The notes under the pieces are model-generated. The model had not been told where the DNA came from. It saw only the letters and a program-made list of their open reading frames with translations, and did no database searches. From Pythium myriotylum (Eukaryota > Oomycota > Peronosporomycetes > Pythiales > Pythiaceae): a DNA stretch of 64,000 bases. Numbering within the stretch: position 1 is the stretch's first letter; each line of letters begins with the position of its first letter. The position numbers and the translations under genes are program-made. Positions 11,145-19,208 of the stretch are shown here, one piece after another. The DNA is taken from assembly GCA_023091665.1 (NCBI GenBank), contig JALJCQ010000033.1:868001-932000 (forward strand). Direction: 5' to 3'.

Positions 11145-12196
11145 TGTGATGAAGTGGGTTCAAAAGCCTGCGTATGTAGCAAGCTAGCGACCTTTCTAAT
11201 CCACTCTCGCTAAACTCCGACGAAGGGGTAGCGTCGGGCTTAGCACTCAGACAGTAATAAATCGGCTTCAAGCTTTCGCTAGCTTTCCGCCCTCACGTTG
11301 TGTACCCTTTCGCAGCTCTTTGGAAGCCAGTGAATAAGAGCCACTTCGATCGGTCCAGAAGCGATCACAAGAAGACCAACAAGCACAGGAAAATCGGGGG
11401 TGAATATATTATATGAGTTAGAGAGCTTCGCTCAACCAACTATCAATATACTCGCAACTTCTCTCACACTCTCTCCTTCCTTAATATGAAATGCTCCGGC
11501 TTCCCGCCAGAGCAACTACTACACACACTAATATGGAGTATCTTTGGGGCCTTGGAGTTGACCAAGTCCCTTTAGACAAAGTCTCGGGAGTTTTGCTCCG
11601 GACTCACACAATCAAGCACTCAACACACCAATGCACACCCGAGCCAGAGCCAAATCCACTACGCGCAGGCCTAGCACGAGCAAGCGTACCTTGCTGGGTC
11701 TGGGATGCCGAAGAGGGTCCGGTTTCTTGGCTTGGAGGGCGAGCGACTTGAGCACTTGACCGCAGAATCCAAAGTCCATTATTGTAGGACGTGAGGCAAG
11801 TCGCCCCTCGTACTTAACCGGGTTGTACACTGGCTAGACTGACTACCTTGCGAATGACCCGCGATAGTGACATGGATAATGTCACAGACTACCTTGCGAA
11901 TGACCCGCGATAGTGACATGGATAATGTCACAAGGTTCGGGTCACTGTGACACGTCATCAAGTCAGAAAGCCGGACCTGGTGCCGAGAATCCGGACCGGT
12001 TCAAGTGAATCGGACAGGTCCGGCATATCGATCCAGACCGAGACTAATCTCTTCAATCAACTACCTGAAACTGTCTAAGTCGCTCGGTGGCGCCTCGCAT
12101 GCTCCCCGTCGCCCACGGCGCCGGGTCGCTTCGTCACAATACCTCGCAGTGCCTGGGTGACGGCGGGCTGCCCGAAACCGGAGGCACTTCACCACA
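11145..12196 (-). repeat. Element A 3' LTR
   Basis: Left copy of the 1052-bp LTR, the 3' LTR in element orientation. In that orientation it starts TGTGGTGAAG and ends CATCACA. The adjoining internal sequence on the minus strand is purine-rich (AAGGGGCGGT, 12206-12197), a plausible polypurine tract. It contains a direct duplication of 46 bp (11841-11886 and 11887-11932). Confidence 0.9.
11841..11932. repeat. 46-bp tandem duplication with GTGACAT palindromes in element A LTR
   Basis: Two adjacent 46-bp copies each contain the inverted repeat GTGACAT-GGATA-ATGTCAC. A related GTCACTGTGACACGTCA follows at about 11940. The same pair recurs in the right LTR at 33288-33379. Such paired palindromes in an LTR could bind a dimeric transcription factor; this is inference only. 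Confidence 0.7.
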
Positions 12197-12739
12197 ACCG
12201 CCCCTTGACAGGGCTCTGTTGCTGCTGCACAGCTGCTGCGACTGAGCTCTGACACTCCAAGCCGAATTCAATCAGGTTGCTGAAGATGTCGGTAGGTTCT
12301 TGGTCAAAACACCGGGTTCCAATTTGTGACCGGTAGAAATGAATCGTTGTGCAGTCAGCCCCGAAGATTTTACCACTGAGAGAATGCATTTCTTCGCTTG
12401 CTCGCACAAGACTTTGCAGGTATATACCTCGCAGCAAAGCCGTGGGATCTTCCGCCGGATAGTCAACTCGGTTCTTCTTGTCGTTTTCTTCATACACATA
12501 TGCATACTCGCTCTTTCCTTCAGCTTACCGGCCATCCGGTTTCGGATCCGGATGGACGGTTACGGCTGGCATCAACTCACCTGGGAGAACCAGACCGCGG
12601 TAGATGACTCCCGCTGTCCGTTGCTCCTTGGTCGAGTTGGACTTCGTGCTGGTCGTTGCAGCTGGCCGGTGAGACGGCCGCCGGTTCACTGCAGGGTCAG
12701 CTCGCGACTTGAGGGACGCCGCAGCCCTGTTGCCGGCAC
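12197..12739 (-). other. Element A non-coding stretch before the 3' LTR
   Basis: This interval lies between the last ORF of element A and its 3' LTR. Frames of up to about 168 codons exist on both strands, but none shows a domain I can recognise. A short plus-strand frame has a hydrophobic run near 12470-12520. I see no convincing gene. The last bases before 12196 form the putative polypurine tract. Confidence 0.6.
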
Positions 12740-13870
12740 TCACTTGGTGAGGTCGGCTTGCAGCTTGAGGGACACTGCAACCCTTGCGCCAGATACCAGA
12801 CCAGAGCAGCCACTCGGTCTCCATGGTGAGACTTTTGAGTGCTGAACCGGATCAGAGCTGGCGGTCCGGCCTAACAGTACCGGTTCTTCCCAGGCAACAC
12901 AGGAGTGTCTTCTGAAATCACCTTCTTCGTCCACGTAGCGTCTGGCGACCGCACGGCTCTCTCCGCTTCCAGTAACAGTAAGTTGTTCAAACTCGCGAGC
13001 AAACCCGGCATAGTAGAGGCTTGAATCCGGATTAGCGTGATCACCGTGAGCACTTTGCAACTTTGGTGTCGCCCCTTGTTGAGATGATGGTGTATAAACA
13101 AATTCACGCTGGGGTTGGTCCTGCGCCACGTGCGTCGCGGCGTCATCAATGCCTTCAACTCCAACCTCAATGACTTCAACCTCAACCTGAACGTCATCAA
13201 GATTGACGTCTTCAACCTCGACACCTTCAACCTCGACACCTTCAACCCCAACACCTTCAACAGAGCCCGGGGATTCAAACGCGAAAGCGCAAACTGGCAC
13301 GGGCTCACCCGAGCTTACACATCGCAGTTCGTTACTTCGACCCGCAACGACATTTTGGCTGGTTCCGGCGACAGTTTCATGAGCCACGACGACGCTTGTA
13401 TCGGGCCGGTTCAACAAGCTGATCAGCTCAGGATCGATCCGGCTTTCACAACCATGGTCTGGCAAATCAAATACGTCATACTCGAACAACACCTTGAGCA
13501 GTTTGCAGACCTCGTGCAGTAGGCGATGATCGATCGGGTGAGGAACTTCCATGGCAGGTTGGATGCCGCCCGGAAGACGGACATTAGTTTTACTCCTGCT
13601 GCATGCGTAGCCCGTCGAAAACTCGGGCAATATTGAACTACCGTTCACACCGGGAAGCTCCATGGCATCAACAAAGGCCTTCGCAACCGCTTTGTACTCC
13701 GACACCGGATGTATAGGTACCACTAGCCGGCTGCTGGACTTGCAATCCGTTTTTTCACGGGTGGCACAGGCTGTTGAATGCCGAACGAGGTATGCACTAG
13801 CAAGCAAACTCTTCATTGTCACTTCTCGATGACACGACGATTTGGGCGAGATGCTCAACCCAAATGCCAT
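12740..13870 (-). CDS. Element A ORF3, unknown 376-residue protein
   Basis: This open frame starts at 13870 and overlaps the end of the protease ORF (stop at 13855) by 16 bases, the same arrangement as ORF2/ORF3 in element B. The protein has no RT, RNase H or integrase signature. Its middle is a low-complexity Val/Glu/Gly/Asp stretch of short VEGVEVE-like repeats (about 13150-13260), followed by Ser- and Gln-rich sequence. It occupies the position where RNase H-integrase lies in element B and may be a decayed or replaced module. Whether it is translated is unknown. Confidence 0.45.
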   Translation of the reverse strand: MAFGLSISPKSSCHREVTMKSLLASAYLVRHSTACATREKTDCKSSSRLVVPIHPVSEYKAVAKAFVDAMELPGVNGSSILPEFSTGYACSRSKTNVRLPGGIQPAMEVPHPIDHRLLHEVCKLLKVLFEYDVFDLPDHGCESRIDPELISLLNRPDTSVVVAHETVAGTSQNVVAGRSNELRCVSSGEPVPVCAFAFESPGSVEGVGVEGVEVEGVEVEDVNLDDVQVEVEVIEVGVEGIDDAATHVAQDQPQREFVYTPSSQQGATPKLQSAHGDHANPDSSLYYAGFAREFEQLTVTGSGESRAVARRYVDEEGDFRRHSCVAWEEPVLLGRTASSDPVQHSKVSPWRPSGCSGLVSGARVAVSLKLQADLTK

Positions 13871-14087
13871 GCTAGCGGAGCTAGGTGAGCAACCGGACCC
13901 ATGATTGGGCTTCTAGGACTCTGCTTGGTGTAATTACTTGATGAGTCCACAGTCGTCGCCAATTGTAACCGCGGAAGCGGGCCTTGCGAACTGCTCGAAT
14001 TTGGCGAGGTAGATGCACGATCCGTCCCAGACACGATGGTGGTGGAGTTGGACAAAACGCCAGCTCTAGGAGATAGAACACCTTGTT
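13855..14087 (-). pseudogene. Element A protease ORF, C-terminal part beyond the copia insertion
   Basis: Joining 28556 to 14087 across the copia compound (dropping one CGCTG) keeps the protease reading frame open until the stop at 13855. The short Ser-rich frame here is therefore the C-terminus of the element A protease ORF, cut off from the rest by the insertion. This supports the insertion order and the 5-bp duplication. Confidence 0.75.
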
Positions 14088-14092
14088 CGCTG
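14088..14092. other. Target-site duplication CGCTG (left) of the copia1 compound
   Basis: CGCTG directly precedes the copia1A 5' LTR and recurs at 28551-28555 just after the last LTR piece. It therefore marks the original copia1A insertion in element A. Confidence 0.85.
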
Positions 14093-14447
14093 TATTATGG
14101 GTACAATGTGTCACAACATCTTGAAGTTGAAGTTCAAGTTGTGGAAGATTCAACTGTAGAAAATTCTCATGTGGAAGATTCCCATGTAGAAAATTCTCAG
14201 GTGGAAAGTTCTCCATCTAGTTCTGGGTTGAACCCAGTTCAACCCATCAACCTTGTTGAAGTACCCACGAAGTGTGTATACCTCTGCATATGATTACGAT
14301 AGGTAGGACATGCATATGTTTATGGTAGCGTAGGACACAAGACGGCTTAGAGGTAGCGACAGCGAACTAAGTCCCGATCAATTCACTCTGCATTTTGCCA
14401 AGCTTCAGTCAAGTCCACTCCTCTTCTCGACTTCGTGACCTTTAATA
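14093..14447 (+). repeat. copia1A 5' LTR
   Basis: 355-bp LTR, TATTATGGG to CTTTAATA. It contains five GAAnnTTC dimers at exact 15-bp spacing (14144, 14159, 14174, 14189, 14204). Confidence 0.92.
14144..14211 (+). promoter_or_regulatory. Five GAAnnTTC dimers in the copia1 LTR (heat-shock-element-like)
   Basis: GAAGATTC, GAAAATTC, GAAGATTC, GAAAATTC and GAAAGTTC start at 14144, 14159, 14174, 14189 and 14204. The 15-bp period keeps the pentamer register of heat-shock factor sites (nGAAnnTTCn), with every third pentamer lacking the motif. Heat-responsive copia elements such as ONSEN in plants carry comparable sites. Function here is inferred. The same array is in every copia1 LTR copy of the window. 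Confidence 0.55.
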
Positions 14448-14459
14448 GGTTATGAGCCC
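14448..14459 (+). other. copia1A primer-binding site (half tRNA-iMet), containing the gag-pol ATG
   Basis: GGTTATGAGCCC directly follows the LTR and is complementary to GGGCUCAUAACC, the anticodon arm of eukaryotic initiator tRNA-Met. This is the internal priming known for Drosophila copia. The ATG at 14452 inside it, the complement of the CAU anticodon, opens the gag-pol frame. Confidence 0.8.
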
Positions 14460-17400
14460 AAGTACCATGACGGACAAGACAAAGACTCTCGTTGACAAGT
14501 TCCGTGGCGACAACTACGCTTCGTGGGCACGCTACATGCGAGGCGTGTTCCTAACCAAGTCGGTGTGGAATGTCGTGAACATCAACGAGACGCCGACGTT
14601 CTCGGACCCGCGGATCAAGGACGAATACATCAGGACCAACAACATCGCGTTCGGCCTGATGCTCCTCCATATCGACGCGGAGTACCACCACATCGTCGAC
14701 GACTGTGAAGAAGCTCATGTGGCATGGAAGCGACTCCGTTCGTTGTACGAAGGGTCGCAGAAGGCGGGTCGAATCTACTTGAAGCGTCAGCTCTTTAGTA
14801 TGGAGATGAAGGAAGGCGCGAATGTGTTGCATCACTGCAACGAGATCCTCAACATCCACGCCAAGCTTGTGGCCATCGGCGCGAAGATGGAGGACGAAGA
14901 TGTGGCAATTTGTCTGCTGCGCAGTTTGCCTAAGAGCTATGAGAACGTGGTTCTGCACATCGAGATGAGCAATGCCGACTTGAGAACTAAAGAAGTGATC
15001 AAGGCTCTCACGAACGAGCACGTGAAGCGTGCCGGCGAGATGAAGACTGCAGCCACCAAGCTCGACGACCAAGCCAAGGCGTTTGTGTCGGAGCAAGATA
15101 CTCGTGTATGCTCGCACTGCGGCAAGACTGGTCACTTAGTTGACCGTTGTTGGGCCAAGAACAAGCAAGAAGGTCGCAAATTCGGCGGTGGTCGCTTTGG
15201 CGGAAAACGCGCGAACCACGTACAACGCGACTATGAAGAAGACGATGACGCCATCGCCTTCGCTGTATCAATGGAGGCCAGTATAGCGCCGGACACTTCC
15301 ATGATTGGGAAGTGGGCGATTGACAGTGGTGCCACGCACCATGTCTGTAACGACCGCTCGATGTTTGCCAGTTTGGCTGAGGGCGACCACGGTGAACTTG
15401 TGGTCGCGGAAGGAACGAAGACCAAGATCCTCGGCGTTGGCACAGTGCACGAGCGCGCTATCATTCACGGCGGACAAGTTCGTGACCTCGAACTCCGCGA
15501 CGTATTATACGTACCAGGAATCAAGAAGAATCTGCTTTCAATCCCGCAGATCAACAAGTCAGGCAAGTTTCGCGTTGTCTTCGAAGGGCCTGCAATGAGC
15601 GTATTCGACAAAAGGTCGCGGAAGGTCGTCGCGACTGCTCAACTTGCGTTCGGGTTGTTTTGGCTCCGCTCATTCCCGCGCGCCACTTCGCCTTCAGCTT
15701 TGACAATCTCGGCGGACCGCGCAATCTCGATCCTGCACGAGCGCATGGGTCATGCATCGACTCCGTTGTTGCGCTTGTTGCTCGACAAGCCAATGGTGAA
15801 GGACGCGGATCTGCCTACGAGCACCAAAGCTACACCGATGTGCCAAGGGTGCCAGCAAGGCAAAATGGTCCAGAAGCCATTCAAGTCCAACACCGAGAAG
15901 CGCAAGTTTCAACCGTTCGAACTCATCCATCTCGACCTTTGTGGCCCGATGGAGGTCGACAGCATCGGCGGCAGCAAGTATTTGCTCCTGATCGTGGACG
16001 AATCCAGTGGTTTGATGCACGGTTCATGCATTGCGTCCAAGTCAGACTGCAGTGCACTGATCATCAAATTCATCAAGCAAGTCAGCAACCAGTTTGATCG
16101 CCGTGTCAAGTTTGTACGTCACGACGGAGCCAAGGAATTTGCTACGAGTGCAATCAAGGCGTTCTATGCTGACCAAGGCATCGAGCAGCAAGTCACTGTG
16201 CCATACGCGCACCAAACCAACAGTACGGCCGAGCGCAACATCCGAAGTATCGTCACGATGGGTCGCAGCATGCTCCATCATGCTGGTTTGGACAAAATCT
16301 TCTGGGCAGAAGCAGCAATGACCGCGATCTACATCAAGAATCGCTTGCCATCACCGAAGTCCAACGACAAGACACCGTATGAACTGGTCTACGGTGAGAA
16401 ACCTAGCATCAAGCACATGCGCGTCTTCGGCTGTCTCGCGTTCGTACTCACACCAAGTGAGATGCGCAAGAAGTGGGATGCCAAGTCTCGCCCTGGCCTA
16501 TTCGTCGGTTATCAAGAGTCATCAAAAGCGTATCGGATCTTCGACATTGAAGCTAACAAGATCGTCATCAGTCGCGATGTCAATTTCGACGAGACCAAGC
16601 CCGGCGGCTGGTACCTCGAAAACACTACATCAGGCATGGACGACTTGCTGGAACGACTCGATGACATCGACAACGAAGGTGGTCTCAACTTGGCCAATTT
16701 CAAGTACAGTGGCAAACGCCGCTCAGGTGCCCCACAACCAGTTGAACCAATGCAATCCGACGCAGACGATGAAGCAAGCGGTTCGGAAAGTGTTCGAAGA
16801 TCAACCCGACGACGAATGTCCCCAGTCGAGTGGTGGCGTGCAAGTGCGAACCTGACAGAGACCAGCGATTTCACTGAACCAAGCACGTATGAAGAGGCCG
16901 TCAGTGGCCCAGATCAAGAACACTGGAAGCGTGCGATTACCGCCGAGTTACGATCTATGCAAGAACGAGAAGTGTTCTCACCAGCCAAGCTTCCAAACGG
17001 CGAACGAGCGATCGACGCCAAGTGGGTGTTCAAGATCAAAAGACGTGCCGATGGTTCGATCGACAAGTACAAGGCTCGACTTGTGGCTCGAGGATTCAAG
17101 CAGAAGTACGGTATCGACTACACCGAGACGTTTGCACCAGTATTCAAGTACACGACTCTTCGCATGATGATTGCACTAGCAAAGTCATTCGGTTGGCCTG
17201 TTGAGCAACTCGACGTCGTAACTGCTTTCCTTTATGGCGTGATGAAGGAACAAGTATTCATCCGGACTCCCGAAGGCATGGAACTCGAGCGAGGCTACGA
17301 CTGTCTCAAGCTACTCAAGTCCATCTACGGACTAAAACAGGCGTCTCGGGTCTGGAACGAAACCTTCGACGAGTACGTACGATCGATCGGCTTCAACGCA

Positions 17401-18432
17401 TCCAAGTCCGATCCGTGTCTGTACATCAAGTGTATCGATGGCCAGTGTGTGCTCCTACTCGTCTACGTTGACGATGTGATCATTACTGGAAGTTCGCCTG
17501 ACCTGATCACGGACGTGAAGTCACAACTCAAGACGCGATTCGAGATGACCGACAATGGTCCATGCAAGTTTGTCCTCGGCATCGAACTCGTCGACAATGC
17601 AGATGGTTCGGTTACTCTGTGCCAGCGCCGTTACATCAGTGACATCTTAAAGCGCTTCAACATGGAAGACTGCAAGCCGGTAGCAAGCCCAGTTGACGTC
17701 AGTGCCAAGCTCACCACGACGAATGAAGACGATGTGCCGGTCACCAATGCCCCATACCGCGAGGCAGTTGGTGCACTGATGCATGTAATGTGTGCCACTC
17801 GACCTGACATTGCATTCGCCGTGGGAATGGTCTCGCGATTCATGGAAGCGCCCCATGAAGTCCATTGGATTGCCGTCAAGCGCATCTTCCGTTACCTCCA
17901 AGGCACCAAGTCGCACGGGATTCGATTCACCACAGACCCGGACATGAAGTTTGCTGGCTACTCCGATGCCGATTGGGCCGGTGACATATCAGACCGCAAG
18001 TCAACATCCGGCTACGTGTTTACACTTGCCGGCGGACCCATTAGCTGGGGATCCAAGAAGCAATCAAGTGTCTCCCTATCTACAAGCGAAGCCGAGTACA
18101 TCGCATTGAGTCTCGCAATTCAAGAGGGCAAGTGGGTCCATCGCCTACTGTGTGAAGCATTGGACGCTGCACAAGTCCCAAGTCCGAAGTTGGTGATTCT
18201 TGAAGACAACCAGTCATGCATCAAGATGACCAAGAACCCAGTAAACCATGGTCGTGCCAAGCACATCGACATCAAATACCACCACATTCGTGATGAAGTC
18301 AAGTCCGGGGAAGTCGAAGTAAAGTACTGCCCAAGCTCAACCATGAACGCCGACTTGCTCACGAAGGGTCTACCCGGTCCCCGTCACCAAGAGCTCACTC
18401 AAGCCCTCGGAATTCAAGGCTGTGACCATTGA
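14452..18432 (+). CDS. copia1A gag-pol polyprotein, 1326 residues
   Basis: This single intact Ty1/copia polyprotein contains a UBN2-type gag (about 15-200), a CCHC zinc knuckle VCSHCGKTGHLVDRCW (about 218-233), a protease with active site AIDSGATHHV (about 288), and the GAG-pre-integrase segment (about 420-470). The integrase core has HLDLCGP (about 490), the Asp of VRHDGAKEF and the Glu of NSTAERN. The RT has the YVDD box (about 1004), and RNase H has [17 protein letters not shown] and DLLTKGL at the end. No internal stop or frameshift was seen. Start is the ATG in the primer-binding site, and the TGA overlaps the polypurine tract. The same 1326-residue protein is encoded by copia1B. Confidence 0.93.
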   Translation: MSPSTMTDKTKTLVDKFRGDNYASWARYMRGVFLTKSVWNVVNINETPTFSDPRIKDEYIRTNNIAFGLMLLHIDAEYHHIVDDCEEAHVAWKRLRSLYEGSQKAGRIYLKRQLFSMEMKEGANVLHHCNEILNIHAKLVAIGAKMEDEDVAICLLRSLPKSYENVVLHIEMSNADLRTKEVIKALTNEHVKRAGEMKTAATKLDDQAKAFVSEQDTRVCSHCGKTGHLVDRCWAKNKQEGRKFGGGRFGGKRANHVQRDYEEDDDAIAFAVSMEASIAPDTSMIGKWAIDSGATHHVCNDRSMFASLAEGDHGELVVAEGTKTKILGVGTVHERAIIHGGQVRDLELRDVLYVPGIKKNLLSIPQINKSGKFRVVFEGPAMSVFDKRSRKVVATAQLAFGLFWLRSFPRATSPSALTISADRAISILHERMGHASTPLLRLLLDKPMVKDADLPTSTKATPMCQGCQQGKMVQKPFKSNTEKRKFQPFELIHLDLCGPMEVDSIGGSKYLLLIVDESSGLMHGSCIASKSDCSALIIKFIKQVSNQFDRRVKFVRHDGAKEFATSAIKAFYADQGIEQQVTVPYAHQTNSTAERNIRSIVTMGRSMLHHAGLDKIFWAEAAMTAIYIKNRLPSPKSNDKTPYELVYGEKPSIKHMRVFGCLAFVLTPSEMRKKWDAKSRPGLFVGYQESSKAYRIFDIEANKIVISRDVNFDETKPGGWYLENTTSGMDDLLERLDDIDNEGGLNLANFKYSGKRRSGAPQPVEPMQSDADDEASGSESVRRSTRRRMSPVEWWRASANLTETSDFTEPSTYEEAVSGPDQEHWKRAITAELRSMQEREVFSPAKLPNGERAIDAKWVFKIKRRADGSIDKYKARLVARGFKQKYGIDYTETFAPVFKYTTLRMMIALAKSFGWPVEQLDVVTAFLYGVMKEQVFIRTPEGMELERGYDCLKLLKSIYGLKQASRVWNETFDEYVRSIGFNASKSDPCLYIKCIDGQCVLLLVYVDDVIITGSSPDLITDVKSQLKTRFEMTDNGPCKFVLGIELVDNADGSVTLCQRRYISDILKRFNMEDCKPVASPVDVSAKLTTTNEDDVPVTNAPYREAVGALMHVMCATRPDIAFAVGMVSRFMEAPHEVHWIAVKRIFRYLQGTKSHGIRFTTDPDMKFAGYSDADWAGDISDRKSTSGYVFTLAGGPISWGSKKQSSVSLSTSEAEYIALSLAIQEGKWVHRLLCEALDAAQVPSPKLVILEDNQSCIKMTKNPVNHGRAKHIDIKYHHIRDEVKSGEVEVKYCPSSTMNADLLTKGLPGPRHQELTQALGIQGCDH

Positions 18433-18439
18433 GGGGGGC

Positions 18440-18794
18440 TATTATGGGTACAATGTGTCACAACATCTTGAAGTTGAAGTTCAAGTTGTGGAAGATTCAA
18501 CTGTAGAAAATTCTCATGTGGAAGATTCCCATGTAGAAAATTCTCAGGTGGAAAGTTCTCCATCTAGTTCTGGGTTGAACCCAGTTCAACCCATCAACCT
18601 TGTTGAAGTACCCACGAAGTGTGTATACCTCTGCATATGATTACGATAGGTAGGACATGCATATGTTTATGGTAGCGTAGGACACAAGACGGCTTAGAGG
18701 TAGCGACAGCGAACTAAGTCCCGATCAATTCACTCTGCATTTTGCCAAGCTTCAGTCAAGTCCACTCCTCTTCTCGACTTCGTGACCTTTAATA
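18440..18794 (+). repeat. copia1A 3' LTR
   Basis: Second 355-bp LTR. Its last 13 bases (18782-18794) lie between ACTTC (18777-18781) and GAAGT (18795-18799), the centre of the large inverted repeat. Confidence 0.9.
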
Positions 18795-18849
18795 GAAGTC
18801 GAGAAGAGGAGTGGACTTGACTGAAGCTTGGCAAAATGCAGAGTGAATT
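18795..18849 (-). repeat. copia1B 3' LTR, outer fragment separated by copia2
   Basis: 55 bases of antisense copia1 LTR (GAAGTCGAG to GTGAATT). The LTR resumes at 23899 beyond copia2, after a duplicated GAATT. The terminal 13 bases expected here (TATTAAAGGTCAC) are present in reverse complement at 18782-18794. Confidence 0.85.
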
Positions 18850-19208
18850 TGTTGAAAGGTCGCTTGGTTGGTGGGATGCAAAATGCAAAGTGAATTGATC
18901 GGGACTTAGTTCGCTACTGCTACCTCTAAGCCGTCTGTGTGTGTCCTACGCTACCATAATCAAATGTATGTCCTACCTATCGTAAACATATGCAAACATA
19001 AACTGACTTCGTGGATACTTCAACGAAGTCGATGGGTGGCACTGGATTCAAACCAGAACCAGACGGAGAATCTTCCACATGTCGAATCTTCCACATGTCG
19101 AATCTTCCACGGAGAATCTTCTGCAGGAGAATCTTCTACAGCCGAGCTTCAACTGCCGAGCTTCAACTGGAATGATGACGCTGGGTTCGAGGCGCATCAT
19201 CTTCAACA
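18850..19208 (-). repeat. copia2 3' LTR
   Basis: 359-bp LTR, the 3' copy in element orientation. It contains five GAATCTTC (GAAnnTTC) motifs, as does its partner, and includes the last 46 bases of the copia2 reading frame. Confidence 0.9.

Larger units (their letters stand above)
14093..18794 (+). mobile_element. Ty1/copia retrotransposon copia1A, structurally intact
   Basis: It has two 355-bp LTRs (14093-14447 and 18440-18794) that I read as identical. The LTRs start TATTA and end TAATA, a 5-bp inverted repeat in place of TG...CA. A primer-binding site for a half tRNA-iMet, a single intact gag-pol frame and a polypurine tract (AGGGGGGC, 18432-18439, overlapping the stop codon) complete it. 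All parts needed for autonomous transposition are present by inspection. Its mate copia1B lies in inverted orientation. Confidence 0.92.

Noticed and set aside
10708..11187. Plus-strand frame across the CPS fragment taken as an intact gene
   Set aside because: Only about 116 codons match CPS. The left end is antisense gypsy gag and the right end is element A LTR, so start and stop are accidental.
10797..11271. Extension of gypsy gag to 11271 on the minus strand
   Set aside because: This stretch is antisense to the CPS fragment and to the element A LTR; the gag similarity begins only left of 10797.
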